Assembly: GCA_913059105.1 (NCBI GenBank)
Contig: CAJXRL010000080.1
Span: 1-10,055, forward strand
Length of the DNA: 10,055 nt
Direction of reading: 5' to 3'
Source: an uncultured Flavobacteriales bacterium
GTDB lineage: Bacteria > Bacteroidota > Bacteroidia > Flavobacteriales_E > Vicingaceae
Part shown: positions 1-6,798 of the stretch, in pieces
Position numbering within the stretch: the stretch's first letter is position 1
How the letters are laid out: each line of letters starts with the position of its first letter
The notes under the pieces: model-generated
The model's input: the letters and a program-made list of their open reading frames with translations, nothing else
What the model was told of the DNA's origin: nothing
Database searches by the model: none
Translations under genes and position numbers: made by a program

Positions 1-16
1 TGTGTATAAGAGACAG
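1..16 (+). other. Residual Tn5/Nextera transposase mosaic-end adapter (not genomic)
   Basis: The first 16 bases are identical to the last 16 of the 19-bp Tn5 mosaic end used in tagmentation libraries (AGATGTGTATAAGAGACAG). The match sits exactly at the sequence edge and ends at base 16, where an open coding frame begins. This is what an untrimmed read end in an assembly looks like. A natural Tn5 end is very unlikely: no transposase or IS50 sequence is present. True genomic sequence therefore starts at base 17. Confidence 0.95.
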
Positions 17-1113
17 TTACACATGTTAGCTTTCCTCCAATTCAAGGAGGACCAGGATTAGGACTTATTCATCGTAAAAGATTGCAGCAAGATTCTTTAC
101 TGATAAATGAACTTATAGATTTTCAATTGAGTTTGCCTAGATATAGACTATGCAATTTAGGAAATTATAAAGCTGATTTTTTTATTTACAATAATGGCGG
201 AGCGCCATTGGATAGTTCTTACTTTATTTTTGAGATTACCGATTCAATCTATCTAAAGTCAAGTGTTTCTTCAACAACTATTGCAACGGGACCTGGACTG
301 TTTTCAGACACGGTATTAAATCAAACGGGTGGCACTACTCAAGGAGATCGATTTGGAACATTGTTTGCAATTAACAATGGATTAGGTCTCACGAGTGGCT
401 ATATTCCCTCGTCAAGTTCGTTTTTTGTGTCAAATGATACAGCTAACTTGGGAGCGGAAATTGTCCCGAAAATCTGGAAAACTTCTATAGATTCTGTTTC
501 AAAGAGAATTGTTGTTGGTCAACTATTGGCTTCTTCCTTTGTGCCAACTTTAATCGATAGTTCGCATTTAGGTCGAATTATTTCGCCAACTTTTGATTTT
601 GGACCTGCAACAATTAATGGGTTAAGTGCTGGAAAATACATCGTCGGTTTTGAGTCAACATTGCCAAATCCAAATGGCAAATCACTTTTAATTGGAAGGG
701 ATACTTTAGGAGAGAGTATTCAACCTGATCGAACGAGCTTCGTTTATTTTGGACATGATACGAATTGGTATTCTATTAACCATCAACCAATAATTGGGTT
801 GAATTTTGCTAACCTACCTTATTTGTGGTTTGGAGCTCCAGGTGCAACTGGTTGTTCTACAGTACCCGTGCAGGAGGCTAATAATAACCAAACATTTCCT
901 ACTATTTATCCAAACCCTTCAACAGGAGTATTTATTATTGAAAATTTCGAAACCAATCAAATGCTCCACGTGTATGACATTAATGGAAGATTGCTAAAAA
1001 CATCAATAATTAATGGTCGGCTTGATTTAAGTGAACAGCCAAAGGGTATTTATCTGTTGAGAGTTACATTGGAAAACGGAGAAGTAGTTTCAAAAAAACT
1101 GATGAAATATTAA
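17..1113 (+). CDS. T9SS type A sorting domain-containing secreted protein, 5' partial
   Basis: The reading frame is open from the adapter junction to the TAA at 1111-1113. The first full genomic codon is 19-21, and the only in-frame stop upstream (7-9) lies inside the adapter. The TTG at 82 is therefore not a credible start: the N-terminus, including any signal peptide, is missing. The last ~72 residues (about 895-1110) form a type IX secretion sorting tail: YPNPSTG (codons 907-927), then the VYDINGRLL motif, the PKGIYLLRV strand and a basic end, KKLMKY. In Bacteroidetes such tails direct periplasmic proteins through the T9SS to the surface or medium, where the tail is removed. The upstream part is rich in Ser, Thr, Asn and Gly, fits a beta-rich extracellular domain, and matches no family I recognise. 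No catalytic motif is visible. It converges on the transporter gene, with a 4-bp overlap at the stop codons. Confidence 0.9.
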
Positions 1114-3332
1114 TTATCAGATTCATGGCTGTTTTTAACAAGCACATTCCCAAACGAAACTTCTTGTGCTGCAAGGGCAAGCACAGTAGTTGGTAAGTCC
1201 TTTATCCTATTTTGAACGGTTGCGTAGTATTCTTCGAAATTTTCATCTGGAGTTGCCAATCCCATAAAAATTAGGTCCGCATGTTTCGATGAATGTTGTA
1301 AAATCTCATCAAAACTCCTGCCATTGGCCGGAATAATATCTGTTTCTGCTTTAATTCTTATCTCTTCCAAAATACCATTAAGGTTATCTTTTGCTTTTTG
1401 TACGGCATTGTCAGAGCCAACTACCATTTTTATGTGCACTTTGGCTTGCCTCCAATCAATATTATTTGACATTAAATACGACAAGATCATCATTAAACCT
1501 CCGTTCCCTTTTAATCCGCCCCACCAAACATCAATTCGTTTTCGGTTGCCAAAAGTGTTGCCATCTTTTGCTTTGTGAACAATGAGCACATTGCGTTGTA
1601 ACTCATAAAACCGATGAATCATTTGACAAAAATCGGCTCTAAATTCTTTGCTTTGACTTTCGCCTAGAATTACGGTATTAGGCACTAGAGTGCCTAATCC
1701 ATATGCGTTTACTAAATTAACTGCTCCTTCAAAACGATCTTTTGCCTGCATTACTTTCACTAAGCCATTCACTCCTTTTTTGGACATGAACTCTTGTATG
1801 TGAAATTTCATACTTTGAATTTGTTCTGTATTCATACTACCTTTTGAAAGAACACTTGCAACAGATAATATTCCTTGCTTGTTAGTGAAGGTATTCGCGA
1901 ATTCAATGAGGTGCCATCTTTTGGTAGGAGAACCTGCCAAAACAATTGGATTTGGTCGCCAATTTTTGCTTTCTAAGTCTTCTGTCAAACGCATAATATT
2001 AGCTCTTAAAACCGCCATTCGAACTCCACGTCCAATATTTCCCCATGAGGAATTTAATTCTCTCTTCTTTAACCAAACAAAAATGAGGGCTACAAAAAGT
2101 AGGGCTATAATTGTGGCAGGAGTGTTAATGAGTAGCATTACGGCTAAACAGGCAACGGCGCCAATAAGGGAAAAAATCCAATGAACTTTAAACGTTGGTC
2201 TAAATGAAGGGCTTCCTAAAAATCGTTCAATCCCTGCAGCAACATTTAATACCCCATAGGTTGTTAAAAAGAACATGGTAAGAATAGGAGCAATGAGGTT
2301 CAAATCGGCAACCCAAACGGTAATTAAGACAACGCCCAATGTAAATATAGTACCCCTTCTAGGGTTATCATCATCTCCAGTTCCTTTTCCAGTCCATTTT
2401 AAAAGAGGGGGGAGAATGTTGTCTTTTGCCAACGCTTGGAGAACTCTAGGAGCTCCTAACATACTGCCAATGGCACTAGAAAGAGTTGCTCCCCAAACAC
2501 CAATTAAAACACTGTCGCCCCAAAGAGACATTTTTCTCATAATCAACGGGTCGTTAATTAACGCCTCAACCGGCGCTCTGTTATCTAAAATGAAAGGCAA
2601 GCTCATGTAAATGAGATAGCCAACTCCAATTGCTAAGAAAGTTCCCTTTGGTATGGATTTTTTGGGGTTCTTTAAATCTCCAGACATGTTTACACCTGCC
2701 ATAATACCTGTTACAGCAGGGAAAAATACTGCAAAAACGACCCAAAAGCCAGGAGAATCGGCTGTAGATTCGGTTGATTTGACAGCTTCTACCGTTTCAA
2801 CAGAACTGCCAAAGAATAAACAAACCAAAGAAATTACAATCCCAACCATAATAACATACTGGGCTTTTATAGCTGCTTTTGCAGAGCCTAAAGCAATGGC
2901 GGCTACTATTATTGTGGTAATTATTCCCAATAATTTTTCATCAAACTGCGGAAAAACTTGAACTATACTTTCAGCAAAACCAACGGTATAGAGGGCAACA
3001 GAAAAGGCTTGGGCAAAATACAGGGAAATTCCAATGGCACCGCCAGACTCAATTCCGAGCGACCGGCTAATCATGTAATATGCGCCTCCGGTTTTTACCT
3101 TTTGGTCAGTAGCAATAGAAGCAATTGACAGACTGGTTAGAAAAGTGATGGCCGTTGCCATAGTTACAATGAACAAGGTGCCTGCCAAACCAACATGACC
3201 AACAACCCAGCCAAACCGCAAGTACATAATGACGCCAAGAATGGTCAGAATGGAAGGCGTAAAGACTCCTCCAAAAGTTCCTAGGCCATTGGTTTTCTGT
3301 TTAACTGAATTTTTATTGAGTAATGCTCCCAA
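1110..3332 (-). CDS. Cation-chloride cotransporter (SLC12/NKCC-like) of the APC superfamily
   Basis: This is a 740-aa inner-membrane carrier predicted to move Cl- together with Na+ and/or K+. Residues ~20-425 hold about 12 hydrophobic segments. TM1 is the typical GGVFTPSILTILGVIMYLRF stretch (21-40). After TM6 comes GVNMSGDLKNPKKSIPKGT (213-231), closely matching eukaryotic NKCC/KCC sequence, and TM8 has SSAIGSMLGAPRVLQALAK (285-303). The soluble C-terminal half opens with NWRPNPIVLAGSP (457-469), the hallmark of the SLC12 C-terminal domain. From memory of NKCC1 structures, K+ contacts correspond to Tyr115, Pro205 and Thr208, and the Na+ serine pair to Ser285/Ser286; all are present. The start is a TTG. 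The frame stays open about 30 codons further upstream with no ATG, GTG or TTG, and the next ATG (residue 36) would delete TM1. It lies 69 nt downstream of the helicase on the same strand. A plain amino-acid permease is less likely because of the C-terminal domain. Confidence 0.9.
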   Translation of the reverse strand: MGALLNKNSVKQKTNGLGTFGGVFTPSILTILGVIMYLRFGWVVGHVGLAGTLFIVTMATAITFLTSLSIASIATDQKVKTGGAYYMISRSLGIESGGAIGISLYFAQAFSVALYTVGFAESIVQVFPQFDEKLLGIITTIIVAAIALGSAKAAIKAQYVIMVGIVISLVCLFFGSSVETVEAVKSTESTADSPGFWVVFAVFFPAVTGIMAGVNMSGDLKNPKKSIPKGTFLAIGVGYLIYMSLPFILDNRAPVEALINDPLIMRKMSLWGDSVLIGVWGATLSSAIGSMLGAPRVLQALAKDNILPPLLKWTGKGTGDDDNPRRGTIFTLGVVLITVWVADLNLIAPILTMFFLTTYGVLNVAAGIERFLGSPSFRPTFKVHWIFSLIGAVACLAVMLLINTPATIIALLFVALIFVWLKKRELNSSWGNIGRGVRMAVLRANIMRLTEDLESKNWRPNPIVLAGSPTKRWHLIEFANTFTNKQGILSVASVLSKGSMNTEQIQSMKFHIQEFMSKKGVNGLVKVMQAKDRFEGAVNLVNAYGLGTLVPNTVILGESQSKEFRADFCQMIHRFYELQRNVLIVHKAKDGNTFGNRKRIDVWWGGLKGNGGLMMILSYLMSNNIDWRQAKVHIKMVVGSDNAVQKAKDNLNGILEEIRIKAETDIIPANGRSFDEILQHSSKHADLIFMGLATPDENFEEYYATVQNRIKDLPTTVLALAAQEVSFGNVLVKNSHESDN

Positions 3333-3401
3333 GTGAAGATAAATGAATCGTAAATTAAAACAAAAGCCTCCAATTAAAGGATTTTTCTGTTAGATAATTC
3401 T

Positions 3402-5078
3402 TTAAATAATAAATGCCAAGGCTAGTTTGATGTCAGTGTAATTTACTTTTCCATTCAGTTCGTCGTAGATTGTTTTAGTGCTTAATGGTTCGTTTTTAGG
3501 CCTATTTTTATAGGCTATTTCTACCAAGTCTAGAAGAGATTTTTTTGGCCTGTACGAACTTAGGTTTGCTTCAGGGTATTCCTTCTTTAATCTAATTATG
3601 TGACTCGCAATTGTTCCTTCCACCATGCCTCGTTCTTCAGCAATTTCGCTGATGCTTCGTCCTAATTTCACTAGTTCATAAGTCTGGTCATATGTACTTT
3701 CTTTTTTGCTCTTCTTTTTTATTTTACCCTTTTGTTTAAGAATTTCCTTTTCGTCTGTCGTTCCTCCACATTTCTTGATAAACTTCTGAGCAGCGTTTTC
3801 CAATTCTAAGACATTGCTTTCTTGATCTGCTTTTACTGAAAGCTCTTGAAATCGCCGATCAGCTTTAAAAGCTAAGGCATCAACTTGCAAGGCCATTTGG
3901 TTAATGCCTAAAAGTTTCAAATTTTCTAATTTTTTAAGTCTTGAAAGTGCAACATAGCCTTGTCCTTTTTCAAAGGTGTTGCTCAAATCAATTTCTGCTG
4001 CATCTAGTGTCATTCCTTGGCTTTTGTGAATGGTAATTGCCCAGGCCAAACGAAGTGGAATTTGGTTAAACTGAGCCAATACCTTTCCTGTTTCATCTTG
4101 AATTTTCCAATCCTCAGGACTCGCAATCACCAAGCGGTCATCTACTAATCGCACTAAAGGATGGTTTTCATCATTATCGAAATCAACAATCTCGCCTAAG
4201 CTGCCGTTAACTAATCCTTTTTCAGGAATGTTTCGAACAAACATTACTTTAGCGCCTATTTTTAGCTCCATACTTTCTAAAGCTAAAACAGATTTTTTTA
4301 GACCTTCTAGTAGCTTTTCATTGCCTTTTGTTTCTGCCGAAAAGAATTTTGATTTGCTATTAATTTTTTTAAGTTCAGTGTTATTGATATTATCTACGTC
4401 GTAATTGTGGGTGAAAAGTTTAGTAGGGGCAACTTCGCTTTTAATATTTTGACCAATAGATTCTTGAAGTTTTACATAGCGCATTTCAGAAATGCGACCT
4501 GACCTAATTTCATTCAAGATACTATTTAACTCATCATTTGTTTGACGATATTGTTGAGTCAAATAACAGATGTTAGGTTCTGCGTTCACCCATTCTGGTG
4601 ACATAAAGCAAAACTTACTTCTACTCGTTTCATCATCATTTCCTATAGGAGGTAATTGAAAAAAGTCGCCACAGAAAACCACTTGAATTCCACCAAACGG
4701 GAGTTGATTCATTTTAAAGTATTTTAATACTTGATCAACCAACGCGAGCTGGCGTTGATGAAGCATTGAAATTTCATCTATGATGAGTACTTCAACTTTG
4801 TCTAACTTTTTTGCGAGGTACTTTTTAGTTTTTAATGTTCGAAGTTGAGCTTGAGTTAAACTATCCTTAATTCCAATTCCCGCCCATGCATGAATAGTCA
4901 TGCCGTTTATATGGGTTGAAGCAATGCCAGTTGATGCTGTAACAGCGACCGGAACTTTCCGTTCCTTTAAATACTTAATGTACTGGTTGAGAATGTAGGT
5001 TTTCCCTGTTCCAGCAGAACCGGTTAGAAAAACATTTTTTCCAGATTTTAAAATAGAAAGAGCTAATTCTTGTTTCAT
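3402..5078 (-). CDS. PIF1-family ATP-dependent DNA helicase with C-terminal helix-turn-helix domain
   Basis: This 558-aa superfamily 1B helicase is predicted to unwind DNA 5' to 3' using ATP. PIF1 relatives act on stalled forks, G-quadruplexes and RNA-DNA hybrids; that specific role is inferred here. Visible motifs in order: Walker A GSAGTGKT (20-27), VTASTGIAS (46-54, motif Ia), Walker B LIIDEISM (98-105), GGIQVVFCGDFFQLPPI (129-145, the PIF1/RecD-like motif III), QQYRQ (175-179, arginine-finger region), AWAITIHKSQGMTLD (345-359) and GYVALSRLKKLENLKLLG (374-391). A lysine-rich linker (~447-460) leads to a helix-turn-helix (~464-500) of the type also seen at RecQ C-termini (HTH_40-like). Bacteroidetes PIF1 homologues often carry such an extra domain. 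The ATG start lies 1 nt after the stop of the 79-aa gene (TAATATG), so the two are almost certainly translationally coupled. All catalytic motifs look intact. Confidence 0.93.
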   Translation of the reverse strand: MKQELALSILKSGKNVFLTGSAGTGKTYILNQYIKYLKERKVPVAVTASTGIASTHINGMTIHAWAGIGIKDSLTQAQLRTLKTKKYLAKKLDKVEVLIIDEISMLHQRQLALVDQVLKYFKMNQLPFGGIQVVFCGDFFQLPPIGNDDETSRSKFCFMSPEWVNAEPNICYLTQQYRQTNDELNSILNEIRSGRISEMRYVKLQESIGQNIKSEVAPTKLFTHNYDVDNINNTELKKINSKSKFFSAETKGNEKLLEGLKKSVLALESMELKIGAKVMFVRNIPEKGLVNGSLGEIVDFDNDENHPLVRLVDDRLVIASPEDWKIQDETGKVLAQFNQIPLRLAWAITIHKSQGMTLDAAEIDLSNTFEKGQGYVALSRLKKLENLKLLGINQMALQVDALAFKADRRFQELSVKADQESNVLELENAAQKFIKKCGGTTDEKEILKQKGKIKKKSKKESTYDQTYELVKLGRSISEIAEERGMVEGTIASHIIRLKKEYPEANLSSYRPKKSLLDLVEIAYKNRPKNEPLSTKTIYDELNGKVNYTDIKLALAFII

Positions 5079-5079
5079 A

Positions 5080-5319
5080 TTATTGTTCTACCCATTGTCC
5101 GCGTTTTGGACGCAGTGCGTCTCTCACTTCAATCATATTTTCTTCAGCTACTATTAAATAGGCTAATTGTTCTTGCTTGCTGATTTCTTCTGTCCCTGCT
5201 TCGGTATTTTCGATTGCTTTCATTTTCGCGAATTCTTGTAAGTGAATTGCATGATGCTCAGCCGTTTTTTTTGCATCTTCTCCAAAGAAATCCCAAATCA
5301 GTTTAATTCTTCTACTCAT
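5080..5319 (-). CDS. Small conserved-looking hypothetical protein, coupled to the PIF1 helicase
   Basis: This is a 79-aa charged, soluble protein with no signal peptide or membrane segment. I do not recognise a named domain. It has an aromatic/basic start (RRIKLIWDFFG, 3-13), a central stretch with closely spaced histidines (AEHHAIHLQEF, 20-30), an acidic middle (about 37-49), a hydrophobic AYLIVAEENMIEVRDAL segment (53-69) and a Pro/Arg/Gly end (70-79). The DFFGEDAKKTAEHHAIHL part looks like one amphipathic helix. It has an ATG start and a TAA stop lying 1 nt upstream of the helicase ATG, so it is the first gene of that operon. Position suggests a helicase partner or regulator, but nothing in the sequence proves this. 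I have the impression that similar short proteins occur in other Bacteroidetes, which I cannot verify here. The reading frame is probably real: its composition is protein-like and it abuts the helicase exactly. Confidence 0.75.
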   Translation of the reverse strand: MSRRIKLIWDFFGEDAKKTAEHHAIHLQEFAKMKAIENTEAGTEEISKQEQLAYLIVAEENMIEVRDALRPKRGQWVEQ

Positions 5320-5477
5320 AGATTGTTATTTACTGAATGTAAAGTTCTGTTGAAATTCTATGGTTTCCAATACTTCTTATTAATATGTATTAACCGACAG
5401 TTATTTCTAATTAAATAGTTTTTATTTTTTTGCATTCAATCTAGCTAATGAATGAGAAGGACAATTAAATTCAAAAA

Positions 5478-5509
5478 TTGGATTTCAATATAGTATATTC
5501 GTATATTTG
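5478..5509 (+). promoter_or_regulatory. Bacteroidetes-type promoter for the first lipoprotein gene
   Basis: The -7 element TATATTTG (5502-5509) fits the phylum consensus TAnnTTTG exactly. A TTG at 5478-5480 serves as the -33 element with a 21-nt spacer. Transcription would start near 5515, giving a leader of about 20 nt before the ATG at 5534. No Shine-Dalgarno sequence is seen, as is usual in this phylum. Confidence 0.75.
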
Positions 5510-5533
5510 GCTCAATAATAAAAAAATAACAAG

Positions 5534-5983
5534 ATGAATTTAAAAAGTTTTAAAGTTGCTGCGGCAGCTATTGCGATGGTAGGAATGGTATTCACCGGTT
5601 GTAAAGGTGAAGATGGAGATGATGGGGCTGCAGGTAATGCAAATGTATCGTCATCTAATTATGAAGTTGTAGCAGGAGATTGGTCTCAAGGTCAGGCGCA
5701 TAAAATGAATGGAGCGATTACGAATGGTGTAGTTAATTCAGGCACAGTTCAAGCATTTCAAGCAACTGATTCGATAAACTCAAAAGTGTGGACAGCAATA
5801 CCGGCAGGTAACTTTGCTTTCTCGTACCGAACAGATACTATCACTTTTTTGACACCAGGATTTACTGGAGCAAATTTTACAACATACTATAAAGTTGTAG
5901 CAATTCCAGCTGCAGCAAAAATTGACGGAGTTGATTTAACTAATTTTGAAGAAGTCAATATGGTTTATGGTTTAGAAGACTAA
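5534..5983 (+). CDS. Lipoprotein with short collagen-like segment (paralogue 1)
   Basis: This is a 149-aa predicted lipoprotein. Residues 1-22 form a signal peptide with Lys at 4 and 7, a hydrophobic core and lipobox FTG-Cys23. The mature N-terminus, CKGEDGDDGAAGNA, is acidic and contains about four Gly-X-Y triplets. Acidic residues directly after the cysteine resemble the lipoprotein export signals that place Bacteroidetes lipoproteins on the cell surface. The C-terminal domain (~45-149) shares an ordered set of blocks with the next gene: VWTAIP, a G.F.FSY block, YKVVAIPAAAKIDG, and a final EEVNMVYGLED. This resembles a common Bacteroidetes family of collagen-stalk lipoproteins of unknown function. 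The gene has its own promoter (5478-5509) and terminator (6002-6030), so it is probably monocistronic. I do not infer a specific function beyond a surface structural or adhesive role. Confidence 0.88.
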   Translation: MNLKSFKVAAAAIAMVGMVFTGCKGEDGDDGAAGNANVSSSNYEVVAGDWSQGQAHKMNGAITNGVVNSGTVQAFQATDSINSKVWTAIPAGNFAFSYRTDTITFLTPGFTGANFTTYYKVVAIPAAAKIDGVDLTNFEEVNMVYGLED

Positions 5984-6001
5984 TAATCTTAACGATTGTT
6001 T

Positions 6002-6030
6002 AAAAGGCGCTATTTATAGCGCCTTTTTTT
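6002..6030 (+). terminator. Strong intrinsic terminator after lipoprotein 1
   Basis: GGCGCTA (6006-6012) pairs with TAGCGCC (6017-6023) around a 4-nt TTTA loop. Flanking A (6002-6005) and T residues extend the stem, and T24-30 of the 6000s form the U-tract. It starts 18 nt after the TAA stop at 5981-5983. Confidence 0.95.
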
Positions 6031-6085
6031 TATGCAATTTTTGAAATATGCGTATCAACTAAGATGTTATAGAAATAAGAAAGTT

Positions 6086-6093
6086 TATATTTG
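6086..6093 (+). promoter_or_regulatory. Bacteroidetes-type -7 promoter element for the second lipoprotein gene
   Basis: TATATTTG matches TAnnTTTG and is identical to the -7 octamer of the upstream paralogue. It lies 34 nt before its ATG, against 32 nt in the first unit. The expected -33 position (about 6064-6066, 19-nt spacer) reads ATG rather than TTG, so the upstream half is weak. Confidence 0.6.
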
Positions 6094-6119
6094 AGCTTGA
6101 AATTATAAAAAGAAGAAAT

Positions 6120-6728
6120 ATGTTTACGATAAAGAGAACTCTTTCCATTTTATCTATGGCTACTTTATTTTTGGTGGCGTGTTCACCAGAAGATGGTGAT
6201 ACAGGACCGGTAGGACCAGTTGGACCAGGAGGAGCTATAGGACCAGCTGGGCAAGATGGAACAAACGGCAGTGATGGAACAAACGGCAATGATGGAACAA
6301 ATGGAAACGATGGAGCCAATGGAACTTCAAGTGTAGTATCTAGTGTATTTTTTGTTGATTCCGCTAGTTGGACAAACCCAACTGCAATAAGTGGGATTGT
6401 TAATTCCATAAATGTTCCGGCAATAACTGGTAAAATAGTATCAGACGGGGTAGTTATGTTATACCAAACTTCTGATAACTCGATTCCTACGGCCACGGTT
6501 TGGACTGCTGTTCCATATACCGATGGTATATTTAGTTATATATTTAGTTATGCTCCTGGAATTGTAAATTTGAGGATTACGGTAACGTTACAAGGGAGTT
6601 CACCAACTCTAGCTGCTGCTTCTGACCATACGTACAGAGTTATTGTTATTACGCCAGGAGCGAAGATTTCTGGATTTGAGCCACAATCTTACGAAGAAGT
6701 TAAAATGGTTTACGGATTAGAAGATTAA
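6120..6728 (+). CDS. Collagen-like Gly-X-Y repeat lipoprotein (paralogue 2)
   Basis: This is a 202-aa predicted lipoprotein. The signal peptide (1-20) carries Lys5/Arg6, a hydrophobic core and the textbook lipobox LVA-Cys21, followed by acidic SPEDGD. Residues from Gly26 make about 15 uninterrupted Gly-X-Y triplets, first Pro/Val-rich (GPVGPVGPG), then Asn/Asp/Thr-rich (GTNGSDGTNGND). They are expected to form a trimeric collagen-like stalk. The C-terminal ~125 residues are a globular head sharing VWTAVP, a G.FSY block, YRVIVITPGAKISG and YEEVKMVYGLED with the upstream gene. The two are therefore tandem paralogues that differ mainly in stalk length. The stalk DNA includes an 18-bp tandem repeat (6255-6326) that could change length by slippage. 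The gene has its own promoter element and terminator. The role is probably surface structural or adhesive, which is inference; no enzymatic motif is seen. Confidence 0.9.
   Translation: MFTIKRTLSILSMATLFLVACSPEDGDTGPVGPVGPGGAIGPAGQDGTNGSDGTNGNDGTNGNDGANGTSSVVSSVFFVDSASWTNPTAISGIVNSINVPAITGKIVSDGVVMLYQTSDNSIPTATVWTAVPYTDGIFSYIFSYAPGIVNLRITVTLQGSSPTLAAASDHTYRVIVITPGAKISGFEPQSYEEVKMVYGLED
6255..6326 (+). repeat. Four-copy 18-bp tandem repeat encoding collagen-like triplets
   Basis: There are four in-phase 18-bp units at 6255-6272, 6273-6290, 6291-6308 and 6309-6326. Units 1 and 2 differ by one base (GATGGAACAAACGGCAGT against ...AAT). Units 3 and 4 diverge further. Each encodes six residues, so gain or loss of a unit keeps the frame and changes the stalk by two Gly-X-Y triplets. 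Confidence 0.9.
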
Positions 6729-6753
6729 GTAGAAAATATTTCAAATTGAAAAT

Positions 6754-6779
6754 AAAAAGGGACAACTGTCCCTTTTTTT
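6754..6779 (+). terminator. Intrinsic terminator after lipoprotein 2
   Basis: AAAAAGGGAC (6754-6763) pairs with GTCCCTTTTT (6768-6777) around the 4-nt loop AACT, and the T run continues to 6779. It sits 25 nt after the TAA stop and only 19 nt before the next ATG, so it separates the lipoprotein from the pirin gene. Confidence 0.9.
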
Positions 6780-6798
6780 AGCACAAAAATTAAAATGC

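Noticed and set aside
1324..2961. Several plus-strand ORFs of 64-111 codons opposite the transporter
   Set aside because: They are shadows of the transporter gene, with no domain content and no promoter or coding signals of their own.
3361..3390. Possible hairpin terminator between the helicase and the transporter
   Set aside because: The best stem is only three base pairs (CCT/AGG) with a long loop, which is too weak to call.
5320..5477. Promoter for the 79-aa protein and helicase operon on the minus strand
   Set aside because: No CAAAnnTA (the reverse complement of TAnnTTTG) occurs here; the nearest is TACATTCA with a poor spacer, so I do not annotate it.
6059..6496. Minus-strand ORF of 145 codons rich in Pro and Ser-Leu-Pro-Phe-Val-Pro repeats
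   Set aside because: It is the antisense image of the collagen-like Gly-X-Y repeat, lacks a credible start context, and lies opposite a gene with a lipobox and conserved domain.
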